NCBI GenBank assembly: GCA_947454285.1
Contig: CANGJO010000005.1
Location: 1-26,323, forward strand
DNA length: 26,323 bases
Reading direction: 5' to 3'
Origin: Microbacteriaceae bacterium
GTDB lineage: Bacteria > Actinomycetota > Actinomycetes > Actinomycetales > Microbacteriaceae
Of the stretch, positions 1 through 7,634 are shown piece after piece. The notes below the pieces were generated by a model. The model was not told the origin of the DNA, searched no databases, and was given only the letters and a program-made list of their open reading frames with translations. The number at the start of each line of letters is the position of its first letter. The first letter of the stretch is position 1. The translations under genes and the position numbers were made by a program.

Positions 1-824
1 GTTACCTTGACGGGCTGGATGGCGATTCGGCTCGCGAACTTGAGGCAATTCAAGAACGCCGTGCAGTCTTGAACACGCTGATCCGTAAATACGGCCCAAC
101 TCTTGATGACGTGATCAATCTTCGCGAGAGCTCTAGTGATCGCCTGCTAGAACTGGATTCTTCGTCTGATCTGATTGAGGCTCTAACACTTCAGGTTGAG
201 CACGAACACGAGGCAATGACCGCGGCCGCTGAAAAACTTTCGGCTGCACGCAAGAGCGCTGCCGTGAAGCTTGCTGATCAGGTGACCGCAGAGCTAGCCG
301 CACTGGCAATGAGCGGTTCAACCCTGGTGGTAGATGTTGCCCAGTCTCCTGAATTTGGATCATTCGGAAAAGACCTAGTTTCAATCCAGCTTTCTTCATA
401 CCCGGGCGCCGATCCAAGACCGCTTGGCAAGGGTGCCAGTGGTGGTGAGCTTTCGCGCATCATGTTGGCGATTGAAGTTGTGCTGGCACAAACCGAGCAA
501 GCGCCAACCTTTATCTTCGACGAGGTTGATGCCGGTGTTGGCGGTGCAGCCGCAATTGAGGTTGGCCGTCGTTTGGCCATGCTGGCAAAGCAGGCTCAAG
601 TAATCGTGGTTACTCACTTGGCCCAGGTTGCCGCATTCGCAAATCAGCACCTGAGAGTGCTCAAAAACAGCACCGATGAATTCACCGCTACCGACGTTGT
701 TGCCCTAAACACCGAGGATCGGGTTAACGAGCTAGCGCGAATGCTATCGGGAATGCCAGAGTCTGACTCGGGGCGCACCCACGCTGCCGAATTGCTTGAA
801 AAAGCACACGCCGAATTCGCCTAA
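1..824 (+). CDS. recN: DNA repair protein RecN, C-terminal part (5' end outside window)
   Basis: RecN is an SMC-like ATPase that acts in recombinational repair of double-strand breaks. Only the last 273 or so residues are present; the reading frame is open from base 3 with no start codon needed. The end of the coiled coil (a charged, Ala/Glu/Leu-rich stretch) is followed by the C-terminal ATP-binding half. That half shows the ABC signature GASGGELSRIMLA, a Walker B stretch (TFIFDEVDAGVGG) and the switch histidine in VVTHLAQVAAFA. The gene ends only 73 bases before pyrG. In mycobacteria and relatives two genes (a SteA-like protein and a copper-transport-related membrane protein) usually sit between recN and pyrG; they are missing here. 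The recN promoter, normally SOS-controlled, lies outside the window, so its regulation cannot be judged. Confidence 0.95.
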   Translation, partial: YLDGLDGDSARELEAIQERRAVLNTLIRKYGPTLDDVINLRESSSDRLLELDSSSDLIEALTLQVEHEHEAMTAAAEKLSAARKSAAVKLADQVTAELAALAMSGSTLVVDVAQSPEFGSFGKDLVSIQLSSYPGADPRPLGKGASGGELSRIMLAIEVVLAQTEQAPTFIFDEVDAGVGGAAAIEVGRRLAMLAKQAQVIVVTHLAQVAAFANQHLRVLKNSTDEFTATDVVALNTEDRVNELARMLSGMPESDSGRTHAAELLEKAHAEFA

Positions 825-883
825 ATCCCCATATTTAAAGGCCGTCAGCATGTCGCTGGGTCATCGGTGTTGTGGTTCGCTGG

Positions 884-889
884 TAGGGT
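884..889 (+). promoter_or_regulatory. -10 element of pyrG, probable leaderless promoter
   Basis: The hexamer TAGGGT fits the actinobacterial -10 pattern TANNNT. Only eight bases separate it from the ATG at 898, so transcription would begin at or within a base or two of the start codon. No Shine-Dalgarno sequence precedes the ATG, which agrees with a leaderless mRNA. No clear -35 is visible. Inferred from sequence only. Confidence 0.5.
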
Positions 890-897
890 TAAATTCC

Positions 898-2580
898 ATG
901 GCAGAAGCAATGGATTCCGGTATCACACGTCACATTTTCGTCACCGGAGGTGTTGCATCATCACTCGGTAAGGGCCTAACCGCCTCGAGTCTTGGCAACC
1001 TACTTCGTGCCCGCGGCCTAAAGGTCGTAATGCAAAAGTTGGATCCGTACCTAAACGTTGATCCAGGCACAATGAACCCTTTTCAGCACGGTGAAGTTTT
1101 TGTCACCGATGATGGCGCCGAGACAGACCTAGACATTGGTCACTACGAGCGTTTCCTAGACATCAACCTTGGTCAGTCGGCCAACGTAACCACCGGTCAG
1201 ATTTACTCAACCGTGATTGCACGTGAGCGCCGCGGCGAGTACCTGGGCGACACCGTTCAGGTAATTCCACACATCACCAACGAGATCAAGCGCCGCATGC
1301 GTTTGCAGTCACACGATGTACCTGCACCGGACGTAATCATCACTGAAATCGGTGGCACCGTTGGTGACATTGAGTCACAGCCATTCATTGAGGCAGCGCG
1401 TCAGATTCGTCACGAAGTTGGCCGCGACAATGTTTTCTACATTCACGTTTCTCTGGTTCCTTACCTGGCCGCTTCTGGTGAACTAAAGACCAAGCCAACT
1501 CAGCACTCGGTGGCAACACTTCGCTCAATTGGTATTCAGCCAGACGCAGTTGTTTGCCGCACTGATCGCGCACTACCAGATTCGATCAAGAACAAGATTG
1601 CGTTGATGTGTGACATCGATAAGAAGGCCGTGATTACAGCCGCCGATGCATCAAGCATCTACGACGTGCCAACCGTCTTGAACGAAGAGGGTCTGGACAC
1701 CTACGTGATCGAGCGCCTTGGACTTAAGGAAAAGGCCGGCGAGGTTGACTGGAGTCGTTGGCAGGGAGTGCTTGATGCAGTTCATAACCCTAAGCACGAA
1801 GTCCGTATTGGTCTAGTAGGAAAGTACATCGATCTTCCTGATGCCTACCTATCGGTTACCGAGGCAATTCGTGCGGGTGGTTTCGCCAACATGGCCAAGG
1901 TCAACATCAAGTGGATTGCATCTGACGACTGCGAAACAGAAGAAGGCGCGCGCGAGGCACTGGCCGACGTTGATGCAATCTGTATTCCTGGTGGATTTGG
2001 TGTTCGCGGTATCGAGGGCAAGCTTGGCGCACTTAAGTTTGCTCGTGAAAACAAAATTCCTGCGCTTGGACTTTGCCTTGGTCTGCAGTGCATGGTGATT
2101 GAGTACGCCCGCAATGTGGTTGGCCTTGAAGGCGCTTCATCAACAGAGTTCGATGAAGATGCCAAGTATCCAGTAATCGCAACCATGGCCGAGCAGGTAG
2201 ACATCATTGCCGGCGGAGATATGGGCGGAACCATGCGCCTTGGTCTTTACACCGCAAAGCTAAAGCCAGGTTCAATCGTGGCCGAGGTCTACGGTGCGGA
2301 ATCAGTTGATGAACGTCACCGTCACCGCTACGAAGTTAACAACACCTACCGCGACCAGATCTCAGCAAAGGGATTGGTGTTCTCTGGTACCTCGCCTGAT
2401 GATCACCTAGTTGAGTTTGTTGAGCTTCCTCGCGAAGTCCATCCTTACTACGTGGCAACCCAGGCTCACCCTGAATTCCGTTCTCGTCCAACCAATGCAC
2501 ACCCGCTATTCAAGGGTCTAGTTGTTGCCGCGATTGAACGCCAGGCTTCGAACAAATTGTTCGAGGTATCTGGTTCATAA
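898..2580 (+). CDS. pyrG: CTP synthase
   Basis: CTP synthase aminates UTP to CTP using ATP and glutamine, the last step of pyrimidine nucleotide synthesis in the cytosol. The 560-residue product has the usual two parts. The N-terminal synthetase domain carries the nucleotide-binding loop GGVASSLGKGLTASSLG. The C-terminal class I glutamine amidotransferase domain has its nucleophile at C393 in GLCLGLQ, and the His-x-Glu pair in AHPEFRSRP. The frame stays open upstream to 796, inside recN, but the ATG at 898 is preferred: it sits just after a -10-like hexamer, and the product then has normal length with the motif IFVTGG close to its N-terminus. An ATG at 910 is a possible alternative. The Nudix gene follows after 5 bases, so the two are probably co-transcribed. 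Confidence 0.97.
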   Translation: MAEAMDSGITRHIFVTGGVASSLGKGLTASSLGNLLRARGLKVVMQKLDPYLNVDPGTMNPFQHGEVFVTDDGAETDLDIGHYERFLDINLGQSANVTTGQIYSTVIARERRGEYLGDTVQVIPHITNEIKRRMRLQSHDVPAPDVIITEIGGTVGDIESQPFIEAARQIRHEVGRDNVFYIHVSLVPYLAASGELKTKPTQHSVATLRSIGIQPDAVVCRTDRALPDSIKNKIALMCDIDKKAVITAADASSIYDVPTVLNEEGLDTYVIERLGLKEKAGEVDWSRWQGVLDAVHNPKHEVRIGLVGKYIDLPDAYLSVTEAIRAGGFANMAKVNIKWIASDDCETEEGAREALADVDAICIPGGFGVRGIEGKLGALKFARENKIPALGLCLGLQCMVIEYARNVVGLEGASSTEFDEDAKYPVIATMAEQVDIIAGGDMGGTMRLGLYTAKLKPGSIVAEVYGAESVDERHRHRYEVNNTYRDQISAKGLVFSGTSPDDHLVEFVELPREVHPYYVATQAHPEFRSRPTNAHPLFKGLVVAAIERQASNKLFEVSGS

Positions 2581-2585
2581 GCCCT

Positions 2586-3155
2586 ATGCCTAAAGACCAA
2601 AACGCCTCGCTTAGTGTTTCTAAGCGAGACGTTGTCTTTAAGGGAAAAATCTGGGACGTCGTAAGCGAAGGCTTTGATTACAACGGCACCACACTTGTTC
2701 GTGAATTCGTGGCGCACCCGGGTGCGGTTGCGGTAATCGCACTAAACGAGCAGCAAGAGATCTTGCTAATCAAGCAGTACCGTCATCCGGTGCGCGAATA
2801 CCTGTGGGAGATTCCGGCTGGCCTGCTAGACATTCCGGGCGAGGCTCGCATTGAGGCAGCCAAGCGCGAACTGCTAGAGGAAACCGGCTACATCGCGCAA
2901 GCTTGGCAAGAACTAATTGAATTCCACACCACACCGGGTGGCAACGATGAAACCATCACCATTTTTGTGGCGCAAGATCTAAGACTGCAGGGGCATGAGT
3001 TAGAACTTGAGGGCGAAGAAGTTGATCTTGAACTGCGCTGGGTTCCACTTGCCGATGCACTAACCAGCGTCTTGAAATCTGAAATGCGCAGCCCAAGTGC
3101 CGGATACGGAATCATGGCACTGGCTCATCAGCTTGGTGTTGCCGCAAATGGCTGA
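2586..3155 (+). CDS. Nudix hydrolase, ADP-ribose pyrophosphatase type
   Basis: This 189-residue protein is a Nudix hydrolase of the kind that splits ADP-ribose into AMP and ribose 5-phosphate. The Nudix box is visible around residues 78-100: an EIPAGLLD lead-in, then GEARIEAAKRELLEETGY containing the metal-binding core R-E-L-x-E-E-x-G. The preceding segment QYRHPVREYLWEIPAG is typical of the ADP-ribose pyrophosphatase subfamily. The gene starts 5 bases after pyrG with no recognisable ribosome-binding site, so it probably relies on translational coupling. Its last 8 bases overlap xerD. The order pyrG-nudix-xerD is conserved in mycobacteria. The substrate is assigned by family resemblance; other nucleoside diphosphate sugars are possible. 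Confidence 0.88.
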   Translation: MPKDQNASLSVSKRDVVFKGKIWDVVSEGFDYNGTTLVREFVAHPGAVAVIALNEQQEILLIKQYRHPVREYLWEIPAGLLDIPGEARIEAAKRELLEETGYIAQAWQELIEFHTTPGGNDETITIFVAQDLRLQGHELELEGEEVDLELRWVPLADALTSVLKSEMRSPSAGYGIMALAHQLGVAANG

Positions 3156-4086
3156 GAATCAAATCCCGCAATTGATCGATGCCTACCTAAGGCACCTAAC
3201 CATCGAACGCGGAATGGCCAAGAACACCATCGCCGCATATCGGGCAGATCTAAACCGATACGCAGCGTTCCTTGAGGCCAAGGCAATCACTGCACCGGGT
3301 CAAATCACTGAACTTGTCATCACCGATTTTGCCGAATCGCTCAAAGTTACATCGGGGTTGATCTCGAGCTCTGTTGCTCGCGTATTGGCCGGTGTGCGCG
3401 GACTGCATAAGTTCTGGTTACTAGAGAACATCACAGCAGGCGATGTCGCCGCCGCGGTCAAACCACCTAAAAGCCCGCGAAACCTACCTAAGGCCATCAC
3501 GGTAGAACAGATTGAGAAGCTTTTAGCCGCAGCTGGTCCTGACCCTGCAGATGAGAACGCAATGGCAGCCGACCCGGTAAGAGTTCGCGATCGCGCGATG
3601 TTGGAACTGCTTTATGCCACTGGTGCCCGTATCAGCGAGCTAATCAACCTAGACCTCGATGACCTAGTTGACCCAACGCTGGTTCGTCTGTTTGGTAAAG
3701 GCTCCAAGGAGCGCATTGTTCCGGTGGGTGGATATGCTCAACGTGCCCTTGATGCGTACCTGGTGCGAACCCGGCCAACTTTGGTGGGTCAGGGCAAGGG
3801 AACACCGGCCCTGTTCTTGAATCAGCGCGGGGGCAGGCTAAGCCGTCAAAGTGCTTGGCAGATCATCAGCGAGGCCGCCCGGGTTGCCGAGATACCGGGG
3901 GAGATCTCACCCCACACCTTTAGGCACTCATTTGCCACCCACCTGCTCGAGGGCGGGGCCGACGTTCGCGTGGTTCAGGAACTGCTGGGCCACTCATCGG
4001 TGGCCACCACCCAGATTTACACCCTGGTCACGGTAGACAAACTGCGCGAAATCTACGGAACAGCCCACCCGCGCGCACGCCGCTAG
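3148..4086 (+). CDS. xerD: Tyrosine recombinase XerD
   Basis: XerD works with XerC at the dif site to resolve chromosome dimers. The 312-residue product has the N-terminal SAM-like core-binding domain (about 5-100) and the C-terminal catalytic domain with the full active-site set: R161 (in ATGARISEL), K184 (in GKGSKER), H256 and R259 (in HTFRHSFATHLLEGG), H282 (in LLGHSS) and the nucleophile Y291. The ATG at 3148 overlaps the end of the Nudix gene by 8 bases. An in-frame extension back to 3097 exists, but it lies within that gene and adds nothing typical of the family. The location in a housekeeping operon and the canonical length argue for XerD rather than a phage or island integrase; no att-like repeats or mobile genes are nearby. 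Confidence 0.93.
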   Translation: MAENQIPQLIDAYLRHLTIERGMAKNTIAAYRADLNRYAAFLEAKAITAPGQITELVITDFAESLKVTSGLISSSVARVLAGVRGLHKFWLLENITAGDVAAAVKPPKSPRNLPKAITVEQIEKLLAAAGPDPADENAMAADPVRVRDRAMLELLYATGARISELINLDLDDLVDPTLVRLFGKGSKERIVPVGGYAQRALDAYLVRTRPTLVGQGKGTPALFLNQRGGRLSRQSAWQIISEAARVAEIPGEISPHTFRHSFATHLLEGGADVRVVQELLGHSSVATTQIYTLVTVDKLREIYGTAHPRARR

Positions 4087-4133
4087 GCACCCCGATAGGC
4101 CTCCGGCCGGATTCTTGGTACCGCCCCGGCAGG

Positions 4134-4167
4134 TAGGCTAGAACCCGATTCAAACGTAATTTCGGGA
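4134..4167 (+). promoter_or_regulatory. Promoter -10 and ribosome-binding site of the parA-scpAB operon
   Basis: In the 88-base gap after xerD a TAGGCT hexamer (4134-4139) fits the -10 pattern. It is followed about 25 bases later by a purine-rich GGGAGGAAA site, 5 to 8 bases before the ATG at 4175. No convincing -35 lies at the standard distance. This is the only clear promoter-like site ahead of the long run of genes from 4175 to 10890, so it may drive all of them. Confidence 0.45.
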
Positions 4168-4174
4168 GGAAATC

Positions 4175-5005
4175 ATGGCTAAGGCATCTGCGGACACCCG
4201 CTTCGCCACCCCTAAGCCGTTGAAGTCCCATGGCCCGGCACGCATCATCGCAATGTGTAACCAAAAAGGCGGCGTGGGTAAGACCACCACCTCAATCAAC
4301 ATGTCAGCAGCGCTCGCCGAATACGGCCGAAAGGTTCTGCTCATCGATTTTGACCCGCAGGGCGCGCTGTCTGCCGGTCTTGGCATCAACGCACACGATG
4401 CCACCACAATTTACGACCTAATGCTTGATCGCACGATTGATCCTTCAAGCGCGATTCAGCACACCGATAACCCAAACCTTGATGTGATTCCGGCAAACAT
4501 TGAACTTTCTGCAGCCGAGATGAAGTTGGTGAACGAAATTGCTCGCGAGCAAATTCTGGCCAAGATTTTGAAACAGGTTTCTGCCGATTACGACGCAATC
4601 ATCATTGACTGCCAACCTTCACTTGGTTTGTTGACCGTTAACGCTTTGACCGCAGCTCACGGTGTGATCATTCCGTTGGCCACCGAATTCTTTGCGCTTC
4701 GTGGTGTTGCAATTCTTGAAGACATCATTGGCAAGGTAAAAGAGGGCTTGAACCCTGCGCTGCAGCTTGATGGAATTCTGGCCACAATGGTTGATACTCG
4801 CACACTGCACTCGCGCGAAGTGCTGGATCGCCTAAAAGAAGCATTCGGCGAAAAACTTTTCAAGACGGTAATTCCTAGAACCGTTAAGTTCCCTGACGCA
4901 ACCGTTGCCCAAGCGCCGATAACCGAATTTGCACCCACTTCAGATGCGGCCGAGGTTTACCGCACGGTAGCTAAGGAGTTGGTTGCCCGTGGCGGTGTTG
5001 CTTAA
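4175..5005 (+). CDS. ParA-family ATPase, orphan, next to scpA (PldP-like)
   Basis: This 276-residue ParA/Soj-type ATPase has the deviant Walker A motif KGGVGKTT at residues 31-38, a Walker A' aspartate region (LLIDFDPQGALS) and a Walker B stretch (AIIIDCQPSLG). ParA proteins bind DNA non-specifically as ATP dimers and position chromosomes or division machinery. There is no parB beside it. Its place directly upstream of scpA-scpB matches an orphan ParA in Corynebacterium (described as the division-related PldP) and a corresponding gene in Mycobacterium; equivalence is inferred from position. A strong ribosome-binding site (GGGAGG) precedes the ATG. The stop codon lies inside the start of scpA, which suggests coupled translation. 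A plasmid-type partition role is unlikely because of the core-genome setting. Confidence 0.88.
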   Translation: MAKASADTRFATPKPLKSHGPARIIAMCNQKGGVGKTTTSINMSAALAEYGRKVLLIDFDPQGALSAGLGINAHDATTIYDLMLDRTIDPSSAIQHTDNPNLDVIPANIELSAAEMKLVNEIAREQILAKILKQVSADYDAIIIDCQPSLGLLTVNALTAAHGVIIPLATEFFALRGVAILEDIIGKVKEGLNPALQLDGILATMVDTRTLHSREVLDRLKEAFGEKLFKTVIPRTVKFPDATVAQAPITEFAPTSDAAEVYRTVAKELVARGGVA

Positions 5006-5816
5006 CTCTGACCTAACTCACGAATCAGACAAGGGCTCAGGCTTTGCCGTAAACCTTGGCAATTTTGATGGCCCGTTTGACCTTTTGCTTTCGTTGATCT
5101 CTAAGCACGAGATGGACATCACTGAAATCTCGCTTAGCAAGGTCACCGATGAATTCATCTCGTACCTGAAGACTCTCGACGAAGAAGAAGAGATGGACCA
5201 GGCCAGCGAGTTCCTGGTGATCGCTGCAACGCTACTCGACCTAAAGATCGCCGGCCTGTTGCCGAAGGGTGAAGTGGTCGATGCCGAAGACGTTGCGCTT
5301 CTTGAAGCTCGCGACCTTTTGTTTGCTCGTTTGCTTCAGTACCGCGCCTTCAAAGAGATTTCTAGTTACTTCAGCACCGCAATGGCACTTGAGGCAATGC
5401 GAATCGCTCGCGATGTTCCGCTTGAAGAGCGTTTCCGCAAGCAGCAGCCTGAACTGGTTTGGAAGATGACACTTGAGGAATTCGGTGTGCTGGCACAAGA
5501 CACTCTTACTCCGCGCGAGATTCCATCGGTTGGTTTAACTCACTTGCACGCGCCACGCGTCAGCATTCGTGAGCAGGCTCGCGAAGTTGTGATGATGCTG
5601 AAGCGTTCGGTGCGCATGACCTTCCGTGAGCTAATTGGTTCAATCAAGGACCGTGCAGTTGTGGTTGCCCGATTCCTATCGGTGCTTGAGCTTTACCGAC
5701 TTTCTGCAATCTCTTTTGAGCAAGATGAGCCGCTCGGCGACATCAAACTTGCTTGGAGTGCCGAAAACTTTGATGATGAAAAACTAGCCAACCTTGGAGC
5801 TGACTATGACTCTTGA
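4989..5816 (+). CDS. scpA: Segregation and condensation protein A
   Basis: ScpA is the kleisin subunit that bridges the SMC heads and, with ScpB, forms the bacterial condensin that compacts and separates sister chromosomes. The 275-residue product shows the typical N-terminal kleisin signature NFDGPFDLLLSLISKHEMDI, followed by an acidic helical middle and a C-terminal winged-helix region near RSVRMTFRELIGSIKDR. The frame opens at a TTG (4983); GTG codons at 4989 and 4995 also fit. I chose 4989 because an AAGGAG site (4973-4978) lies 10 bases upstream of it; the exact start is uncertain by two codons. It overlaps parA by 17 bases and scpB by 11 bases. No SMC gene is in the window. Confidence 0.93.
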   Translation: MAVLLNSDLTHESDKGSGFAVNLGNFDGPFDLLLSLISKHEMDITEISLSKVTDEFISYLKTLDEEEEMDQASEFLVIAATLLDLKIAGLLPKGEVVDAEDVALLEARDLLFARLLQYRAFKEISSYFSTAMALEAMRIARDVPLEERFRKQQPELVWKMTLEEFGVLAQDTLTPREIPSVGLTHLHAPRVSIREQAREVVMMLKRSVRMTFRELIGSIKDRAVVVARFLSVLELYRLSAISFEQDEPLGDIKLAWSAENFDDEKLANLGADYDS

Positions 5817-6471
5817 TGATGTAACACCAGAAGCGGAAGAGCAAGAGGCTCAAGACGTTGTGGTTGACGAAGTTAGCGAACTTTCGCCAGCCGAGTTTGT
5901 TGAGCAGCTTACGCCGGTTACTGCCGACAACCTGCGCTCTGCTGTTGAGGCAATCCTGATGATCACTGATGCGCCAATTTCAATCATCGCCATTGCCACC
6001 GCTTTGGAACGCCCGGTAACAGAAATTCGCGATGCAATAAATTCTTTGAAGTCAGACTACGACGGCGCTGATGGTGAGACCCCTCGTGGTTTTGAACTTC
6101 GCGAAGTTGGTGGCGGCTGGCGCATGTACGTGCGCGCCGACTTTGACTGGGCAGTCAAGATGTTCGTGGCCAATGAGAACCCAACCAAGTTGAGCCAGGC
6201 TGCGCTAGAAACTCTTGCAGTAATTGCTTACAAGCAGCCAATCTCGCGCGGTCAGATTGCCTCGATTCGTGCCGTAAACGTGGACTCGGTTGTTCGTACC
6301 TTGCACAGCCGCGGATTAATCACAGAGCTATACACCGATTCAGAATCTGGTGCGATTCACTACGGAACCGCACCGCTGTTGCTTGAGGTGCTGGGCATCA
6401 ACTCGCTTGACGAGTTGCCATTGATTAGCCCTTACCTACCTGATGCGAACAGCAACTTCGATGCCGTTTAA
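5806..6471 (+). CDS. scpB: Segregation and condensation protein B
   Basis: ScpB dimers bind the kleisin ScpA and stabilise the SMC complex. The 221-residue protein has an acidic N-terminal tail (about 1-45, rich in Glu and Asp) followed by two winged-helix domains. The family-typical stretch LSQAALETLAVIAYKQPISRGQI, broken by one strand, followed by RAVNVDSVVRTLHSRGLI, is clear. The ATG at 5806 has a GGAG site 6 bases upstream and overlaps the end of scpA by 11 bases. The TTG at 5794 would add four residues and has no ribosome-binding site of its own. The acidic tail is longer than in Firmicutes ScpB but common in actinobacteria. Confidence 0.93.
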   Translation: MTLDDVTPEAEEQEAQDVVVDEVSELSPAEFVEQLTPVTADNLRSAVEAILMITDAPISIIAIATALERPVTEIRDAINSLKSDYDGADGETPRGFELREVGGGWRMYVRADFDWAVKMFVANENPTKLSQAALETLAVIAYKQPISRGQIASIRAVNVDSVVRTLHSRGLITELYTDSESGAIHYGTAPLLLEVLGINSLDELPLISPYLPDANSNFDAV

Positions 6472-7270
6472 GGATGAGCCGGAGGGCGTAAGACTCCAGA
6501 AGGTTATGGCAGCTGCGGGCGTTGCCTCGCGTCGTGTTTGCGAAGACATGATCACTCAGGGCCGCGTAAAAGTTAACGGCAAGGTAGTTACCGAACTTGG
6601 CACTCGAATTAATCCAGATGTAGACAAGGTGACTGTTGGTGGAACTCCGGTTCAGCTAGACAACTCACGCGTTTACTTGGCTTTGAACAAGCCATACGGT
6701 GTGGTGAGTTCAATGGCCGATGAAAATGGCCGACCTGATCTTTCTCAGTTTGTTGTGGGTTACGACCGAGTATTCAATGTGGGTCGTCTTGACTCAGAGA
6801 CGACCGGTCTAATCATCATGACCAATGACGGCGACCTGGCTCACAAGCTAGCGCACCCAAAGTTTGGTGTGACCAAGACTTACGTCGCTCGCGTTGAGGG
6901 AATCGTCACGCCGGCAATCATTCACAAGCTGCTTAGTGGTTTTGAACTTGAAGACGGAATGATCAAAGCTGATAAGGCTCACGTGGTTGATGTACAACCG
7001 GGCGAGAGCTTGGTAGAGGTCGTGTTGCACTCTGGAAGAAACCGAATCGTGCGCCGCATGTTTGAGTTTGTTGGTCACCCTGTAGTAGGACTTGTGCGCA
7101 GACAGTTTGGCCCAATTCAACTCGGCCCCCTAAAAGAGGGTCGAATTCGTGAGCTAAGTAAAATAGAGGTTGGCGCGCTTTTGAAGGCTGCCGAGGGTGA
7201 AGTAAAACGTGCACCTAGGCCAGCAAACAAGAAAGCAGTAGCCCAAGCCGCTCGTGGAAAGAGGAAGTAA
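6461..7270 (+). CDS. rluB: 23S rRNA pseudouridine synthase, RluB/RsuA family
   Basis: This enzyme converts a specific uridine in 23S rRNA to pseudouridine. The 269-residue protein has an N-terminal S4 RNA-binding domain (about 10-60; RLQKVMAAAGVASRRVCE) and a catalytic domain with the Asp motif GRLDSETTGLIIMTNDG, in which D111 is the likely nucleophile. A second family mark is HSGRNRIVRRMFEFVGHPV. The last 25 residues are very basic and probably help RNA binding. The ATG at 6461 overlaps scpB by 11 bases. A further in-frame ATG at 6443 would add six residues; neither start has a good ribosome-binding site. RluB and the small-subunit enzyme RsuA are hard to tell apart by sequence alone; synteny favours RluB. 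Confidence 0.9.
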   Translation: MPFKDEPEGVRLQKVMAAAGVASRRVCEDMITQGRVKVNGKVVTELGTRINPDVDKVTVGGTPVQLDNSRVYLALNKPYGVVSSMADENGRPDLSQFVVGYDRVFNVGRLDSETTGLIIMTNDGDLAHKLAHPKFGVTKTYVARVEGIVTPAIIHKLLSGFELEDGMIKADKAHVVDVQPGESLVEVVLHSGRNRIVRRMFEFVGHPVVGLVRRQFGPIQLGPLKEGRIRELSKIEVGALLKAAEGEVKRAPRPANKKAVAQAARGKRK

Positions 7271-7271
7271 C

Positions 7272-7634
7272 ATGGCAATCCGCGCAATTCGTGGTGCTAT
7301 CCAGCTTGACGTCGACGAGCGCGAGCACCTTCTAAAGTCAACCGCCGAACTTCTAACCAAGACGTTGCACGCCAATGATCTTGATGCCGGTCAACTGATT
7401 TCAATCTTTTTCACCGCCACACCGGATGTCACCAGCGAATTTCCGGCCGTTGCCGCACGTGAGCTTTCGCTTGGCGATGTTCCACTAATGTGCTTCGTCG
7501 AAATGGATGTGGTTGGCGCTCTGCCTCGCACGGTTCGAATCATGATCATGGCTGAAACCGATAAGAGTCGGGCAGAAATCCAGCACGTTTACCTTCGTGG
7601 TGCAACCGCACTCCGTCAGGACATCGCACAGTGA
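7272..7634 (+). CDS. aroH: Chorismate mutase, AroH class
   Basis: Chorismate mutase rearranges chorismate to prephenate, the committed step to tyrosine and phenylalanine. The 120-residue length and sequence match the trimeric AroH fold known from Bacillus subtilis rather than the all-helical AroQ class. The active-site residues known for that fold can be placed: R7 (AIRGAI), C74 and E77 (MCFVEMD), R89 (RTVRIMI), Y107 (HVYLRGA) and R115 (ALRQD). The N-terminal IRAIRGA and the middle FTATPDVTSEFPAVAAREL are also family-typical. The ATG at 7272 has a GAGG site 7 bases upstream and follows the rluB stop by one base. The stop codon overlaps the tyrA start by four bases (GTGA), so the two enzymes are likely made together. 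Confidence 0.93.
   Translation: MAIRAIRGAIQLDVDEREHLLKSTAELLTKTLHANDLDAGQLISIFFTATPDVTSEFPAVAARELSLGDVPLMCFVEMDVVGALPRTVRIMIMAETDKSRAEIQHVYLRGATALRQDIAQ

Noticed and set aside
796..897. N-terminal extension of pyrG back into recN
   Set aside because: It would overlap recN by 29 bases and add 34 residues unlike any CTP synthase, and the ATG at 898 has a well-placed -10 element.
1845..2234. Open frame on the minus strand within pyrG
   Set aside because: It lies wholly inside a clear gene, has a composition typical of an antisense shadow and matches no family.
3148..4086. Tyrosine recombinase as a sign of a mobile element
   Set aside because: Housekeeping position, XerD length and complete active site; no attachment-site repeats, tRNA or phage genes nearby.
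4087..4133. GC-rich CCGG-containing stretch after xerD as a terminator
   Set aside because: No extended stem and no T tract could be drawn.
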